From: Turritopsis dohrnii
Taxonomy: Eukaryota; Cnidaria; Hydrozoa; Anthoathecata; Oceaniidae
Assembly (NCBI GenBank): GCA_027922465.2
Contig: BQMF02000655.1
Span: 116,325-180,324, forward strand
Length of the DNA: 64,000 bases
Reading direction: 5' to 3'
The number at the start of each line of letters is the position of its first letter. The first letter of the stretch is position 1. The notes under the pieces were generated by a model. That model was given only the letters and a program-made list of their open reading frames with translations, was not told where the DNA came from and ran no database searches. Position numbers and translations under genes: made by a program. This document shows, piece by piece, positions 10,601-21,061 of the stretch.

Positions 10601-11287
10601 TCATTCGTCAAGATTAGGTTGAACGATAACCTTTATACGCCAGAACTGATTCATGAAGGTTTTATATACATTCAACATTTCTGAAACCTCGTTTTCTCTG
10701 CCTTTGTGAATTTTTATGCTATTTTTTGCCATACCATAGATGCCAGCGTCCAAGTCTAAAATGCTAAACACCAAACCGACGCTTTGAAGAACTTGTGCAG
10801 ATTTAGCTAGTGTGCTAAACGTGTTTACAGTTGCAGCTGTACCAGGAAAATCAGAAACATTCATGGAACCTTTTTCCAATCCTTGTACATCTTGCATCAC
10901 AAGGTCAGTTGTGGCTAGTTCTTGCAACAATCCCCAGACTCGTAATAGAAAACCATGAATGGCACCAAATATATATTCCTGATCAATATCTTCGAAATCT
11001 TTGGAGAGGTCCTGTGAAAAGTCACAAATTTCCTTCACAACGTTAACAAACGCCTCCATATCTATTCCAACCTTTTTGAATTCTTTTCTTGCGTCTTCCT
11101 TAGCTCTTTTATTTTTCATGCTGTTATGGATAGCAATACCTCCTCCGGTACCAGCAGTCACAGCGGTTGCTAATAAGACTACACCAGGTATAAAAGTGAC
11201 TGGATTAAACATAAGTGAGAATCCTACAATCCCAGTTACGCTAGCCACTGCAGCTGTAGAATTCGCTGCCAAATCAATGATATTGCG
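10601..11287 (-). CDS. Exon 7: apolipoprotein-L-like membrane module (copy 1, shortened)
   Basis: Acceptor TTATTTAG at 11288; the frame runs to the stop at 10601. It opens with a long Gly/Ala/Val hydrophobic hairpin (STAAVASVTGIVGFSL, FIPGVVLLATAVTAGTGGG), then a charged helix (KEDARKEFKKVGIDMEAF), the segment KDFEDIDQEYIFGAI, a second hydrophobic hairpin (LQSVGLVFSI) and ends VQPNLDE. Glycine-rich double hydrophobic hairpins separated by amphipathic helices are the hallmark of ApoL-type channel-forming or membrane-remodelling proteins. Compared with 34768-35607, about 48 residues are missing after the GLEKGS motif without loss of frame, and SILGLG has become SILDLD. ApoL assignment rests on pattern recognition. 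Confidence 0.65.
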   Translation of the reverse strand, partial: RNIIDLAANSTAAVASVTGIVGFSLMFNPVTFIPGVVLLATAVTAGTGGGIAIHNSMKNKRAKEDARKEFKKVGIDMEAFVNVVKEICDFSQDLSKDFEDIDQEYIFGAIHGFLLRVWGLLQELATTDLVMQDVQGLEKGSMNVSDFPGTAATVNTFSTLAKSAQVLQSVGLVFSILDLDAGIYGMAKNSIKIHKGRENEVSEMLNVYKTFMNQFWRIKVIVQPNLDE

Positions 11288-14200
11288 CTAAATAACAAAA
11301 GTTTCAGGTACAAGTGATGGGGAACAATCTTGAAACTTACAATACTTCTGCAATTAAATACCACTATTTTAAGTCCTAAAATAGATAAACAAATATAGTG
11401 TTTCAAAAACCAGCGAATCAACAAGTAGTTGACCAATCAGTTGAAAACTAGAGATTACTGGGATCTAAAAATTGATTTCTACGATTGAAACTAAAAGGAT
11501 ACCTTCCCTTAGCTTACATTAGAGACGAAAATTTTCGGCGGTAAAGTTTCGGCGGCCAAACTGAATTTTGCAAGAAGTGCGCTTTTCCCGAACACCCAGG
11601 ACATAGAAATAATATAGGCTAGGGTTATCCAGGAAAAGGAGAGTACTGAGGAAAGATATGCTGTTATTTCGGTTTACTTTGCGTGTTTTGGGCAAGTACA
11701 AAGTACATTTTTGATATCAAATAAAACAGAAATAGGAATAAGCTCATGATGTAACTTGGGTAATTTTCCTTAAAAGTTTTAGCAATCCTTAAAAGGTGAT
11801 GGTTGAGAAACGAGGACATTTGAATAACCTCAAGGTCTTTGTTTTTTTGTTTCCTATTGTATTACCTTCTGATACAATGACCTTTGGTTCTAAGAAATCT
11901 CGAACGACGATATTATCTTAGAAAATAAAGAATTCACTGTAGGTCAGTCATGCGAATTTTTGTTCATAAGCTTCCTCTCCGTCGGAGGTAGTCCACAAAA
12001 TGTCTGAGCATTGCATCAGCATTTAACTTTGCCGCAAACGCTACTTACTACCGACTATTTTCTCCTATAATCCCAACAAATACATAACAGCTTTATTGCT
12101 GAAAACTTTAGAGCGACTGCTTCTGTACTCTGAATCATATTGTAGTGCTTTGAGAGCCTAACTCATCTCGTAGCATTGATCATGATGCGAGACATTTCTT
12201 CTAGAAGGCTTTTGTGCGACTATTGACCAGTTATAGGCTTCCTAAAAGTTTTCCCTTCGACCGAACATTTAAGGTATGCCATTCCCAAATCAACCAAAAA
12301 CATAAATTTATGAAAATCCTTAAATTCCAAAATTTCAGACAAGGGAAAACTTCGGACGGAAAAACTTTCAGACAAAAATTTGTCTGAAAGATTTTCCTGC
12401 CGAAAGTTTTCGTTGTAAATGTACCTTCTTTTCACGACTGCGTAATTCCATAATGAGTTCATCAAAGTATCTGGATAGATTTGTTATAGTGTCTTTGTTC
12501 CATTTACTTACTTCTTTTACAAAGTCATATGCCAACGATGAATCGTCAAACAACTTGTCATAGATCGATTTCACTATGAGGCGGAAAACACATTTATGAT
12601 GGTATTGAACATGCAGATTGCAGATTTCGAAGGTAAAATCAAACATTTAGTTCTCTCATAAAAAAGCTGTGCGATAGTTTAAAGCTTGAAGCTTGAATAT
12701 AATAAACTTGTTTTAATTCATAAAGTTTTGATAGACACGTGCCGACTTCCTAAGGGAATACTTACAGTAGTCGTCTTCAATTCCGTGTAGAAATTTCTCT
12801 TTATCTCCTTTCACTTTTAAGAGGCTTATCAAATCCAGCACTTTATCAATATCTGGTCGATGTTCAGGATCTTGTTGCCAGCAGTATTCAATGATTTTTT
12901 CCAAGTTTTCATGCAAATGCATTCGAAATGAGCTTTTTTCCTGAAATGCCGGTCTTTCCCCGTTTAGTACTCGTTTTTCAATTTCGTTATAGCTAGGACT
13001 CTTCAATTCCTCTTGCCACGGGAAGTCTAGCTCTGGTCGAAGCAATTCATACATCAACATGGCTAATGAGTATACATCACTCTTTTGGTCGATCAGTAAA
13101 CTATCCTTAAACCTTTCTGGTGATATGTATGGAGCAGTTTTTTTGGCTTCCATGCCATTGTTGAGGTTCGATTCCGACGTGGTTGATCTTATGATATCAA
13201 TTAGTTCTCTTCTGCATTCACCAAAATTGCAAATTTTGAAAATAAGTTTGTCATCGTTCTTACTGAACACCAAGACATTTTCGCTTTTCAAATCATTGTG
13301 AAGAATTCTCTTGTCATGCAGATATTGTAAACCCTTGCAGATCTAAATATACAATTTTGCAAATCTATATTAGACTACTTGAAATTAATGGAACTACGGA
13401 AATCCTAGTATTAAATCCGTATCAAAGTCTATGGATGTAAATACGGACCCATTTTCAGCATTTAAGAAAAGACAAAATCATTCAGCTTCATCATTGCTTC
13501 CAGATAAGAAATCGGAATAAAGGTTATGTTATGTTAAAGCGTGGTTACTAAAGCAAGATGGGATAATTACTGTCTTTCTTATACAGGGTGTCTCCCAAAA
13601 ACTGGGTCCGAAATTTAAGAAGGGATCTCTGCACACCCAAAAGCGTTTTTGAAAAGATTTTTGTGTAAAAGCTCATTATCCCAACCTTTTCTCAAAAGAA
13701 CAATAAAATTCTGAAAATTTTTAATTAAGTTGTACAGTGTGTCTCTGAGAAATTTAGCCCGAAACTTCAACAAGTAATAACCTTTTATGTACTTGTCAGT
13801 TTTCAGCAATTCAAACGCCATCAGTCCCTTCAATAATCCAGAATGGCCTCCATGGTCACCTGAAATTACGCCTTGTGACATTTTTTGTAAAGAGTAAGGT
13901 TTACTTGACACCACCAGATGACAGCCTCCAAACATTACAACAAAGAATTGTTGCCAAGTGTAATTTGCTGCAGCAAGATCGATAACTTATCAAAAATTTT
14001 GCTCGTATTATAAGGAAGCGTACACATCTTTGTGTGCAAAATGGTGGTGGTCATGTTGAAGGAAATGTCTGAATGTTAGAAATGTAAATTAATACTGCGT
14101 TTTTAGTTGTAACTATGTTTTAATTTGTGTTGTAAATGGCATTGTGTACATAATCTTCTAAAAAATGTAGTCCTTTTTTGAAATGAATTTACTCGATAAT

Positions 14201-17200
14201 CAGTGAAGCTTTTTTCAAGATTCAAATTGGAGTTGAAAGGTATTAAGTTAAAGTTTCTACTAAAATTCAATTTTTTCAAAAACCTCCACTTTTCTAAATT
14301 ATATTGTCTTTTATTTTGAAACCCGGGTTTTGCGAGACAACCTGAAGAATGAATTTTAAAACATACTTGATGTAAAGCAATTGTTTTGGTGGAAAATGGC
14401 AAGTCTTCGTTGTTGGCCTTGCATTCTCCCAAAATTTCTCTGAGAGAATGGCAAATTTTCTGAGATCCACCTATGAGAAGGGAAATTTCAGCCTTTTCCA
14501 TGACGATCGCCAGGATTCCGTCATCACAAAAGCCATAAAACCGAACGATATTTCTGTGGTTTAGATTTGCCAACATTTCTACTTCTCTGTGGAATGCTCG
14601 CTGGTATTGTGTGGAATCAGAACTCAAACGATACTTTTTCATCACAACTTCTTCTCTTTGGCCATCATTTTTCGTCCATATGGCTGTTTCAACTGTGACC
14701 CCTACTCCATATCCAATTTCACGCAATCCTTGAAGTTGGGTTCTCCTGATGGCGAAGCGCTGTTGGATTTGCTCTGGTTGAAAATGGCCTCGGAGTTGAC
14801 TCATGTTTGATTTCCATGTAATCTCTGCAAAAATGAAAATAACAATATTTAAGCATCTGATAAATGAACATTGCAGGTATTATTTAGTTGTTAATTTTGT
14901 CGAGAGCGACCACTGCGATCTGTGTACAAGTCCCAGCAATTTCGCATCTCAATACTGCATTAATATGGTTACAGTGTTGTTGTTGTATGTGGGGACAGTA
15001 CGTCTAAGAGACATGTTCAAGAGTGTAGGTGATGCACAGTAAATTTCCTTAGTACTTTCAGAAGTACTTTTTAAACCAGTTACAAATGTCTGGTTTTATT
15101 GACTTTAGGACACCCGTAGTGGAGTAAAGTCGTTGAAATACCCGTGTTTCTTCTCTTCCTCCTGCTACTGCACTCCAAGTTACGAACTTTTACATCACAT
15201 CATTGACAAATTCGGAATGGTGGCCAAATTTGGACTCTCGGTTCTCAAAGTTTCATAAAAAATTGGACAAAGCACATTTGAAGGGTGCTGATTTCGAATT
15301 TGACAGTCATTTTGTAGGATTTGATCAGAATTGGACCAAATTTCGAAAGTTATCCAATTTTCAGAACATTTTCCACGGATCACATTTGAAAGGTATTGAA
15401 TTCGAATTTGACAGTCATTTTGTCAGATTTGAGCAAAGACTGGACAAAAATTTGGCCCAAATTTCAAACGTTCTCCAATGTTAATAACAACTTGCACAAA
15501 GCACAATTGAATGGCGCTGATTTTGACTGTTTTTTTATTGTATCCGACCACATTTGAACAATTCGGGCCAACATTTGACTGAATTTCGAAACTTCTCTGA
15601 TTTTCATAAAAATTTGCACAACGCACATCCGGAAAATGCTTATTTTGGATCTGGCAGACATTCTGTCAAATTTGGCCAAAGTTTATCAATTTGACAATGT
15701 TGTATTTTTGAGACTATATTTATATCGTTGTTTCTTATTAACTTTAGTGCGTATTAATGAGTTGGGTGAAATTTGGTGCATTTTAATTTTAGCGCATCTC
15801 AAAGGCAGATTTAGCGCATGTACATTTTGGCGCAAAAGAAATTATGTCATAATTGAAAAAAGAAATGAACAACTAATATAATTTTTCACCCACAAATTAA
15901 ACGTATATTTATTAAACATTAACCTTTACTCTCCCCATACCCTGCTTACATGTGCAATATAAATGCAAATATTCTTCTTTCGAACTTCTTTTGAACATAA
16001 AGTAACATGTTTTCTATTCTCTTCATTATAGATATTGCTATCTCAAAAAAGTACAATACCTTTCTTGTTCAGTTGTGTTCATTCCTAGGGCAATTAAAAG
16101 CAGTATTACCTACTTTATCTCCAACAACTTATAGAATTCGATTTTTATTTTTTTCATACTTTTTTCCTATTTCCGCTATTAAAACTATATTTAGATCTAT
16201 ATTTAATAGCAAGTACCTACGCTTAGGTTATGTTTTATATCATATTTTCTTGGTTCAGTATTTCAGTATTCAGTATTTCTTCTATAGTTCTTTCGCGGAA
16301 CGCAACCTGGCACATGCTGACTTGTAAGGTGGTGTTCCTAAATTTGCTTTACATATCATACAGTGACTTCGTGAAATAAAAACAATTTTAAAAACTAACC
16401 ACTCGGATAATCACCTTTTCTTTGTAACTGTTCGTTATCATCAAAATCAGATTTTTTTATCCTTCCAATAACTGAAGTGTCATCCATTTTTGACGATTCG
16501 ACGCTAACGTCAGCTCTCGGATTTATTGAAGGTTTCTCTGTTAATTCATACGATTCTAGGAAAAGGATGAATTCATATCAGGTAGAGTGATAAGCAGAGA
16601 GGAATGATTCACACTGTCATAGTCGCTGACATGACCCGGTCCGGGACGGAACTCTCGACTTCCCGAATAGGAAGCGACTATTCTACCACAACGCTGCCAG
16701 TTTTCCAAAAGTCATAAAATTTTCCACATAGCACATTGAAAGGCGCTGATTTGGAATTTGGCAGTTATTTTCTTTGATTTGAACACATTTGGACAATTCG
16801 GGCCAATATTTGACTGAGTTTTGAATCTTTTCCCAGTTTAATACAAATTTGCACAATGCACAAATAAAAGATGCTGATTTTGAATGTGGGAGTAATTTTG
16901 TCGGATTTGACCAAAATTTGGCAATTCGGCAATGTTGCTTTTTGGGAATAGATATGTATTGTTCTGTTACGTCCTGAAGTCTTGAAGCCAATCGACCTCT
17001 TGTTTCGTTTTCATTTTAGTGCGTATTAATTTTGGCACACCATGAGCTTTTTAATTTAAGCGCAATCATATCTATCAAAGTATTGAACGCTTGGTAATGA
17101 GTATATCGTGTTGGGATATGGTTTTTCAATTTTCAATACATAAGTTTACGGAATGCTTCTAATGGGAATTTTTATTATTTACTTGAAATCAAGTATCAAG

Positions 17201-20200
17201 AAATTTCTTCATTTATACCTGCTTCTTCACAAAATTCAATCCGTGGTTCCACATTTTCTACTCTTACTTCATTCAATCCATATTCCTTGATTATCATCTA
17301 AATAAATCAGACATTTATTTCGTAAGTCCTCTCGTGTAAACGTTGCAATTACAAGTACAATGAACTTCTTGTTTGAAATACCTTCAGGAGGCACTCAGGT
17401 GAACTAAATATAAACAGCTATAGAGTTTTACCGTATTTAAATTATGTTGGAATGATGTGATTATTTATTACTCTATACATTAGTAGCCGATTCTCTGTTT
17501 GTCTGTCACGAAAAATGGTAGATTGAGTTGTGAGAGAAGTTATTCCTTTTCTTGTGCACGATGTCAGTGCGAAACAAATGCATTGCATCCCAGTCGAAAC
17601 GTGACACTTAGGAAACATTGTCTCGGTAACCAATAGGGATAACTGACGTTTTTTGGGGGCCGCGATAAAGGCGATGGGGTGACGAAAAATTCGGGTCCAA
17701 TGTTTTTGGGGCACGGGTCTGTGACGTCATCAAAATTTTTAATCTATATATATATATACGATATCCTATATATTGATCGTAGCAAGACGAACCGATACAT
17801 TTTTTTGATCAGTTTTTCGAGCTTTACAATATAGGTCACACAACGCAGGCTGGGCATGGGCGGCGATGGTCTTGGCGACTAGTTTATTGTCAGTTAATTG
17901 ACTTTTAAGAATTTAGTGAGCCAAATCGTTGAGTTTTCCTTCAATATCTTTTCGAAGAACATATATTTTGGCAAACATTTTATATTAACGGATAGAGCAT
18001 GAAAAGCTCTTTCTTGTGATATAAAATTCACAATATTTTATCAGACATTTAATGAGATATGCGCCTTGAAAGTTGGTGGATAAGACATTTTGATACACAC
18101 TGTATGTGATCTGAAGATGCTTCGACATAGTTTGAAAAGAAAATTTATCAAACAAAATAAAAGTTGTTTTTGCCTATAATAGCCTCAACCAATTACAGTG
18201 TATTTCGTAATATTGGAAATGGAAATTTTAAAGCTGTTTTTTTAAATGAATATACCGAATTTCAAAATAACTTTCACATCAATGGAAAGCCATTTTCAAG
18301 CTCTTTCGGCTAGTATATTTTTGTGAAAAATGAAAAAGTGGTTTTTGTATAAATAAAAAAAATGTCTTGGAAAAATGTAATTAAATGTTTAATGCTCGAT
18401 TAACACGTAGTTTAATTACATCGTGCTTATTGTTTCAAAGCGCTAAATCCATACAAACTTTTATTACTTTTATCTTTGCGCTGAGACCCTCAAATTGATA
18501 TTTAAAAACATAAAAGTTAAACGTATTTCGTGAACACACAGCTTAAATTTGTTTATTGTTTTCCAAATTGCTGCAATTGTTTCAAAAAATCTTTTCTTTT
18601 CATTCACATCTTAATCGACCATTAAAAATTTAATTACATTTTTCCAAGACATTTTCCTTATTTTTCCAAAACCCCCTCTTTCATTTTTCACAAAAATATA
18701 CTAGCCGAAAGAGCTTGAAAATGGCTTTCCACTGATGTAAAAATTATTTTGAAATTCGGTATATTCATTTAAAAAAACAACTTTAAAATTTCCATTTCCA
18801 ACATTACGAAACACACTGTACTTTTACTTGAGTCACACTGTTATAGTTATAACTCGTTCGGGAATTGGATCCGCGACCTCTCGAAAAGGAGACGTGCACT
18901 CTACCACAAGACTACCAGTCGGTATTATCAACAATTTCTTTTCAATTGGCTAATCAACATCTTTGTGTCACAAAATTACATGGAAATTGGTCATGAACAG
19001 AAAACTGTTAGAACTATAATTTCTCTAATTGTTTTACCAATTTCAGCGGTTTCCTATGTCTTTGATTTGGCAATGTTTGCACAATTTCCTATAACATATC
19101 CAAAATATTTCTAGTACCTGATAATTTCTAAATTAGTAAATACTACAACTTATTGTTCTACTAAGGAACTCTGAGTGGAAGCACTTATTTATGATAATCA
19201 TATCTACAGTTCCTTCCATGAAAAACACTAGCTACTATATATAATTACGTCGAGAATATGCAATGATTAAATCAAATGGAAGACCTAAAAAATGGAATAC
19301 CTCAAAAACCATAAAAAGTTAGAAGTTACTGAAAATTGACCTGCTGAAAATCATTTTCAGCTCTATCTCAATTGTTTGTTACAAAAATTAATTCAATATC
19401 ATCGATATCAAAATAACTTATTCAAAATTTTTTATTTGCATCCCGTAAAAAAGGGTGGGTGTATACATGTAATAACGTAGAATGAAATAGTCCTAGGATA
19501 AGAGTAACTAACTTAAGCAATAAATAAACAATAAATCGACTCACCTCACACTTATCTGCAATTTTTTGTTTAATCCAGAGCAAATCATCATCAAATACTA
19601 TATGATTGTTTTCACCTTTACAGTAATCGAAAGTGAACACAATACATAAGACGTTTTGCTTTTCTTTACTTTCTGGGAAGTCCACTTTAATGTCATATTG
19701 TTCCAAGTTGTAGTGTGATAGACCATTATAGAACTCCTTCACAGCAACAAATTCCTGAATTGAACGTTTGATTTCATTTCGTTCCTCGCTCTCAAAACCT
19801 TTATTATTGCTTGTTGAAATGGAGAAGAACATATTTATGGAGCTAAATTTGTATCCTTTAGTGGTCAAATCAATTTTTTTCGTTGCAAGTATCTCTTTAA
19901 GTTTTTTTAACAAAACATTTCTCACTTCAATTTGGAGATTCTCAGAGGCAGTGGAATTAACAGATTTATAATCATCAGACATCGTTGTCTCCTTGGAATC
20001 AATACTAACTGCCAATAACAGTTCCCTACTATTCTTGTTGGTGGTTTCTTTAAAGTAAAGCCCGGATAATCTCACATTTAAGAGGTTTTCTGATTCATCT
20101 ACACGCAAGCATGCCTGTAGTATTTTTTTGCTTCAATTTCAAGATGTTTTCGGAAATCTTTTGATGCTTTATTGTGCATATTTTCCAGATCTTTTAAGTT

Positions 20201-21061
20201 TGGACTTTCCGTTGTGATGCCAAAGTAGAATTTAACTGTATTCTGATGTTCTTTTGGAAGTTCATCCTTCAACGAGGTGTATGGGAAAATAGCAGACCAA
20301 TACTTCTCTTTGGTATTTTGATATACTAAATTTAGGTCTGTCATTAGTTTGTTAAATTCCTTAGCTTCTTGTTTATCACTGACACCTATTAACCATTTCA
20401 GTAGTGTCTCAATGGCATCTTTCCATTCTTCTATTTCCTTCCCAGTTGGCAGTTTATCAAATGGAAAATGTACTTCCAAGTGTGCCCAGGTGTTGCGCAA
20501 TTTCCGAATTTCACCAACATCTATTGAAATGCATTTACGTTGTTGGCAAATGCATATCATACAATTTGAACAACATACCAAATTTCTGGAACATCCTGTA
20601 ACTAGATGTGATATTTTTGATGGATTCTTTGAACGGTACGCTTTGCTACAAGTTGCATATTCACTTACGTTCAGCAATATTTGACAAGCTGATGTAGTGT
20701 CTATCTTATCGACATCAATGTTAGACTTGATTGCACCTTTGTTGTCAAAGAACGTGTCTTTGTTATCTTTCCATGAAAGCAACCCAAGATGCTTGGATTC
20801 TAGTAGCTTCTTATCTTGGCTACTTAAAATGGCGGAAAGTGCTTGGCCAGGATCTTTTAAATGTTTCTGTTTTGCAATATTGCTTTCGACAGATAAATAT
20901 TCCAATAACCGTCTTACAGGATACGCCACTATCTTTTTAAAACATATAATCTTACTTAGCGTTTCTTGATTGTTATTGCTTGTTTGTGATGCTTGACTGT
21001 TTGCACTAGTTGCTGTTCCTTGATAGCTCACATGTGTTTCAGTTGTTGATGCAGCGCCCAT
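10601..21061 (-). CDS. Seven-exon gene: HEPN-like + protein kinase + ApoL-like protein (copy 1)
   Basis: Exons on the minus strand: 21061-19545, 17297-17219, 16555-16400, 14824-14367, 13342-12766, 12573-12425, 11287-10601. Each internal boundary has GT donor and AG acceptor, and phases agree throughout (0,1,1,0,1,0), which strongly supports splicing into one protein. Order: HEPN-like N-terminal half, short charged linker, two-exon protein kinase domain, 50-residue helical linker, glycine-rich membrane-hairpin module like apolipoprotein L. The likely setting is a cytosolic signalling protein ending in a membrane-inserting effector; this is inference from domains. Exon 1 needs one frame correction at a 7-A run (20123-20129). 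A paralog lies upstream at 34768-37975. The kinase has lost the DFG aspartate and the ApoL part has lost about 48 residues relative to that paralog, so this copy may be decaying or specialised. Confidence 0.7.
11288..12424 (-). other. Intron 6 of kinase-ApoL copy 1
   Basis: No coding sequence is recognised. The corresponding intron in copy 2 (35608-35806) is only about 200 bases, so this one has gained roughly 900 bases. Confidence 0.5.
12425..12573 (-). CDS. Exon 6: helical linker (copy 1)
   Basis: 149 bases, acceptor CCGCCTCATAG, donor GTACAT, phase 1 in and 0 out. It encodes about 50 residues (KSIYDKLFDDSS, EVSKWNKDTITNLSRYFDEL, ELRSREKK), predicted helical and possibly a brace between kinase and membrane module. 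Same length as 35955-35807 in copy 2. Confidence 0.6.
12766..13342 (-). CDS. Exon 5: kinase C-lobe (copy 1, NFG in place of DFG)
   Basis: 577 bases, acceptor TATATTTAG, donor GTAAGT, phase 0 in and 1 out. It begins ICKGLQYLHDKR and the catalytic loop ILHNDLKSENVLV, where HRD is HND (aspartate kept, arginine lost: a non-RD kinase). The metal-binding motif reads KICNFGECRRE, so the DFG aspartate is asparagine; the paralog at 36084-36660 has KICDFGECRRD. Other landmarks are intact: APYISPERFKD (APE-like), SDVYSLAMLMYELL (alpha-F) and CWQQDPEHRPDI (alpha-H/I arginine). With NFG, normal phosphotransfer is doubtful and a pseudokinase or scaffold role is possible. Confidence 0.75.
13584..14080 (+). 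mobile_element. Mariner-like DNA transposon remnant in intron 4
   Basis: The left end reads CAGGGTGTCTCCCAAAAACT, resembling the CAGGGTGTCCCAAAA terminus of a mariner-type family. Around 13830-13870 the plus strand encodes WPPWSPEITPCD, the conserved third-catalytic-residue region (WPPxSPDLxPCD) of these DDE transposases. Near 14015-14045 RTHLCVQNGGGHVE matches the usual C-terminal tail. Stops and frame shifts between them show decay. It lies in the intron between the two kinase exons of copy 1, on the opposite strand. Confidence 0.55.
14367..14824 (-). CDS. Exon 4: kinase N-lobe (copy 1)
   Basis: 458 bases, acceptor TTTTTGCAG, donor GTATGT after LHQ. After MSQLRGHFQPEQIQQ comes a glycine-loop (REIGYGVGVTVETAIW), the beta-3 lysine in VVMKKYRLS, the alpha-C glutamate in FHREVEMLANLNHRNIVRF, and the hinge region ILAIVMEKAEISL, ending in the alpha-E start TKTIALHQ. 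Exon 4 of this gene and the matching exon of copy 2 (37975-37518) have the same length and differ at only a few residues. All N-lobe catalytic residues are present. The spacing from MEKAE to alpha-E is like tyrosine-kinase-like and RIPK-type kinases, but I cannot assign a subfamily. Confidence 0.75.
14890..15680 (+). repeat. Dispersed repeat: SINE-like head plus degenerate 128-bp-type monomers
   Basis: From about 14895 to 15190 the sequence matches a family also present at 38265-38580, 42705-42930 and 56255-56345. It shares GATGCAnGGTAAATnTCCTTAGTACTT and GACTTTAGGACACCCGTAGT, then CCAAGTTACGAAC. It continues into diverged monomers (ATTTCGAAAGTT, GATTTCGAATTTGACAnTnATTTTG, GGACAAAGCACATTTGAA) related to the regular array at 56385-57466. 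It lies in the intron between exons 3 and 4 of the kinase gene. Confidence 0.65.
16400..16555 (-). CDS. Exon 3: charged linker exon
   Basis: 156 bases, acceptor TTTTCCTAG, donor GTTAGT, phase 1 at both ends. It encodes a Ser/Asp/Lys-rich, probably disordered segment (ELTEKPSINPRADVSVE, then IGRIKKSDFDDNEQLQ). Open frame and matching phases are the evidence; no known domain is seen. Confidence 0.5.
16617..16960 (-). repeat. tRNA-derived SINE-like head and diverged 128-bp-type monomers
   Basis: On the minus strand, 16705-16617 reads GGCAGCGTTGTGGTAGAATAG (A-box-like) and, 30 bases on, GAGTTCCGTCCCGG (B-box-like), the internal Pol III promoter layout of a tRNA-derived SINE. The flanking 16710-16930 contains monomers such as GGAATTTGGCAGT and TTTGACCAAAATTTGGCAA related to the 56-57 kb array. 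It is not an intact tRNA gene: no clean cloverleaf is seen. Confidence 0.45.
17219..17297 (-). CDS. Exon 2: small linker exon
   Basis: 79 bases, acceptor TTATTTAG before it and donor GTATAA after it, phase 0 in and phase 1 out. It encodes about 26 residues beginning MIIKEYGLNEVRVENV and ending in FCEEA. No domain is recognised; it fits between the HEPN-like exon and the kinase. Confidence 0.5.
18196..18818. mobile_element. Tc1/mariner-type MITE with long inverted repeats
   Basis: Begins TA-CAGTGTATTTCGTAATATTG and ends with the inverted form CGAAACACACTG-TA. The two arms (about 18196-18385 and 18630-18818) match for nearly 190 bases with few mismatches, sharing internal blocks such as CATTTTCAAGCTCTTTCGGC and TAGTATATTTTTGTGAAAAA. 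The TA duplication and CAGTG terminus are the pattern of the Tc1/mariner superfamily. The roughly 240-base centre has no coding capacity. It sits in the first intron of the kinase-ApoL gene. Confidence 0.75.
18840..18925 (-). repeat. tRNA-like SINE head
   Basis: The minus strand from 18925 reads GGTAGTCTTGTGGTAGAGTG (A-box-like), then CGCGGATCCAATTCCCGAA (B-box-like). It resembles the tRNA-like segment at 16617-16705 in layout. It is probably a short SINE copy abutting the Tc1-type MITE. A functional tRNA is unlikely because acceptor-stem pairing is poor. Confidence 0.4.
19545..21061 (-). CDS. Exon 1: HEPN-like N-terminal region
   Basis: Starts at ATG 21061 (MGAASTTETHVS) with a Ser/Thr/Gln-rich lead, then a helical region. 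Residues 167-177 are cysteine-rich (CCSNCMICICQQRKC). Next comes IRKLRNTWAHLEVHFP, where R189 to H194 form an R-x4-H motif followed by an amphipathic W/L-rich helix pair (EEWKDAIETLLKWL). R-x4-6-H is the signature of HEPN domains, several of which bind or cut RNA; similar domains occur in DZIP3-like and other innate-immune proteins of invertebrates. The first frame stops at 20099. A second frame (to 19545) continues with ESENLLNVRLSGLYF and a long Glu/Lys-rich helical stretch ending DKCE at a GTGAGT donor. The change falls at seven consecutive A (20123-20129), so it is either an indel, an assembly error or slippage. Confidence 0.6.

Noticed and set aside
16617..16705. tRNA gene on the minus strand
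   Set aside because: Pol III box motifs only; no proper cloverleaf. Treated as a SINE head.
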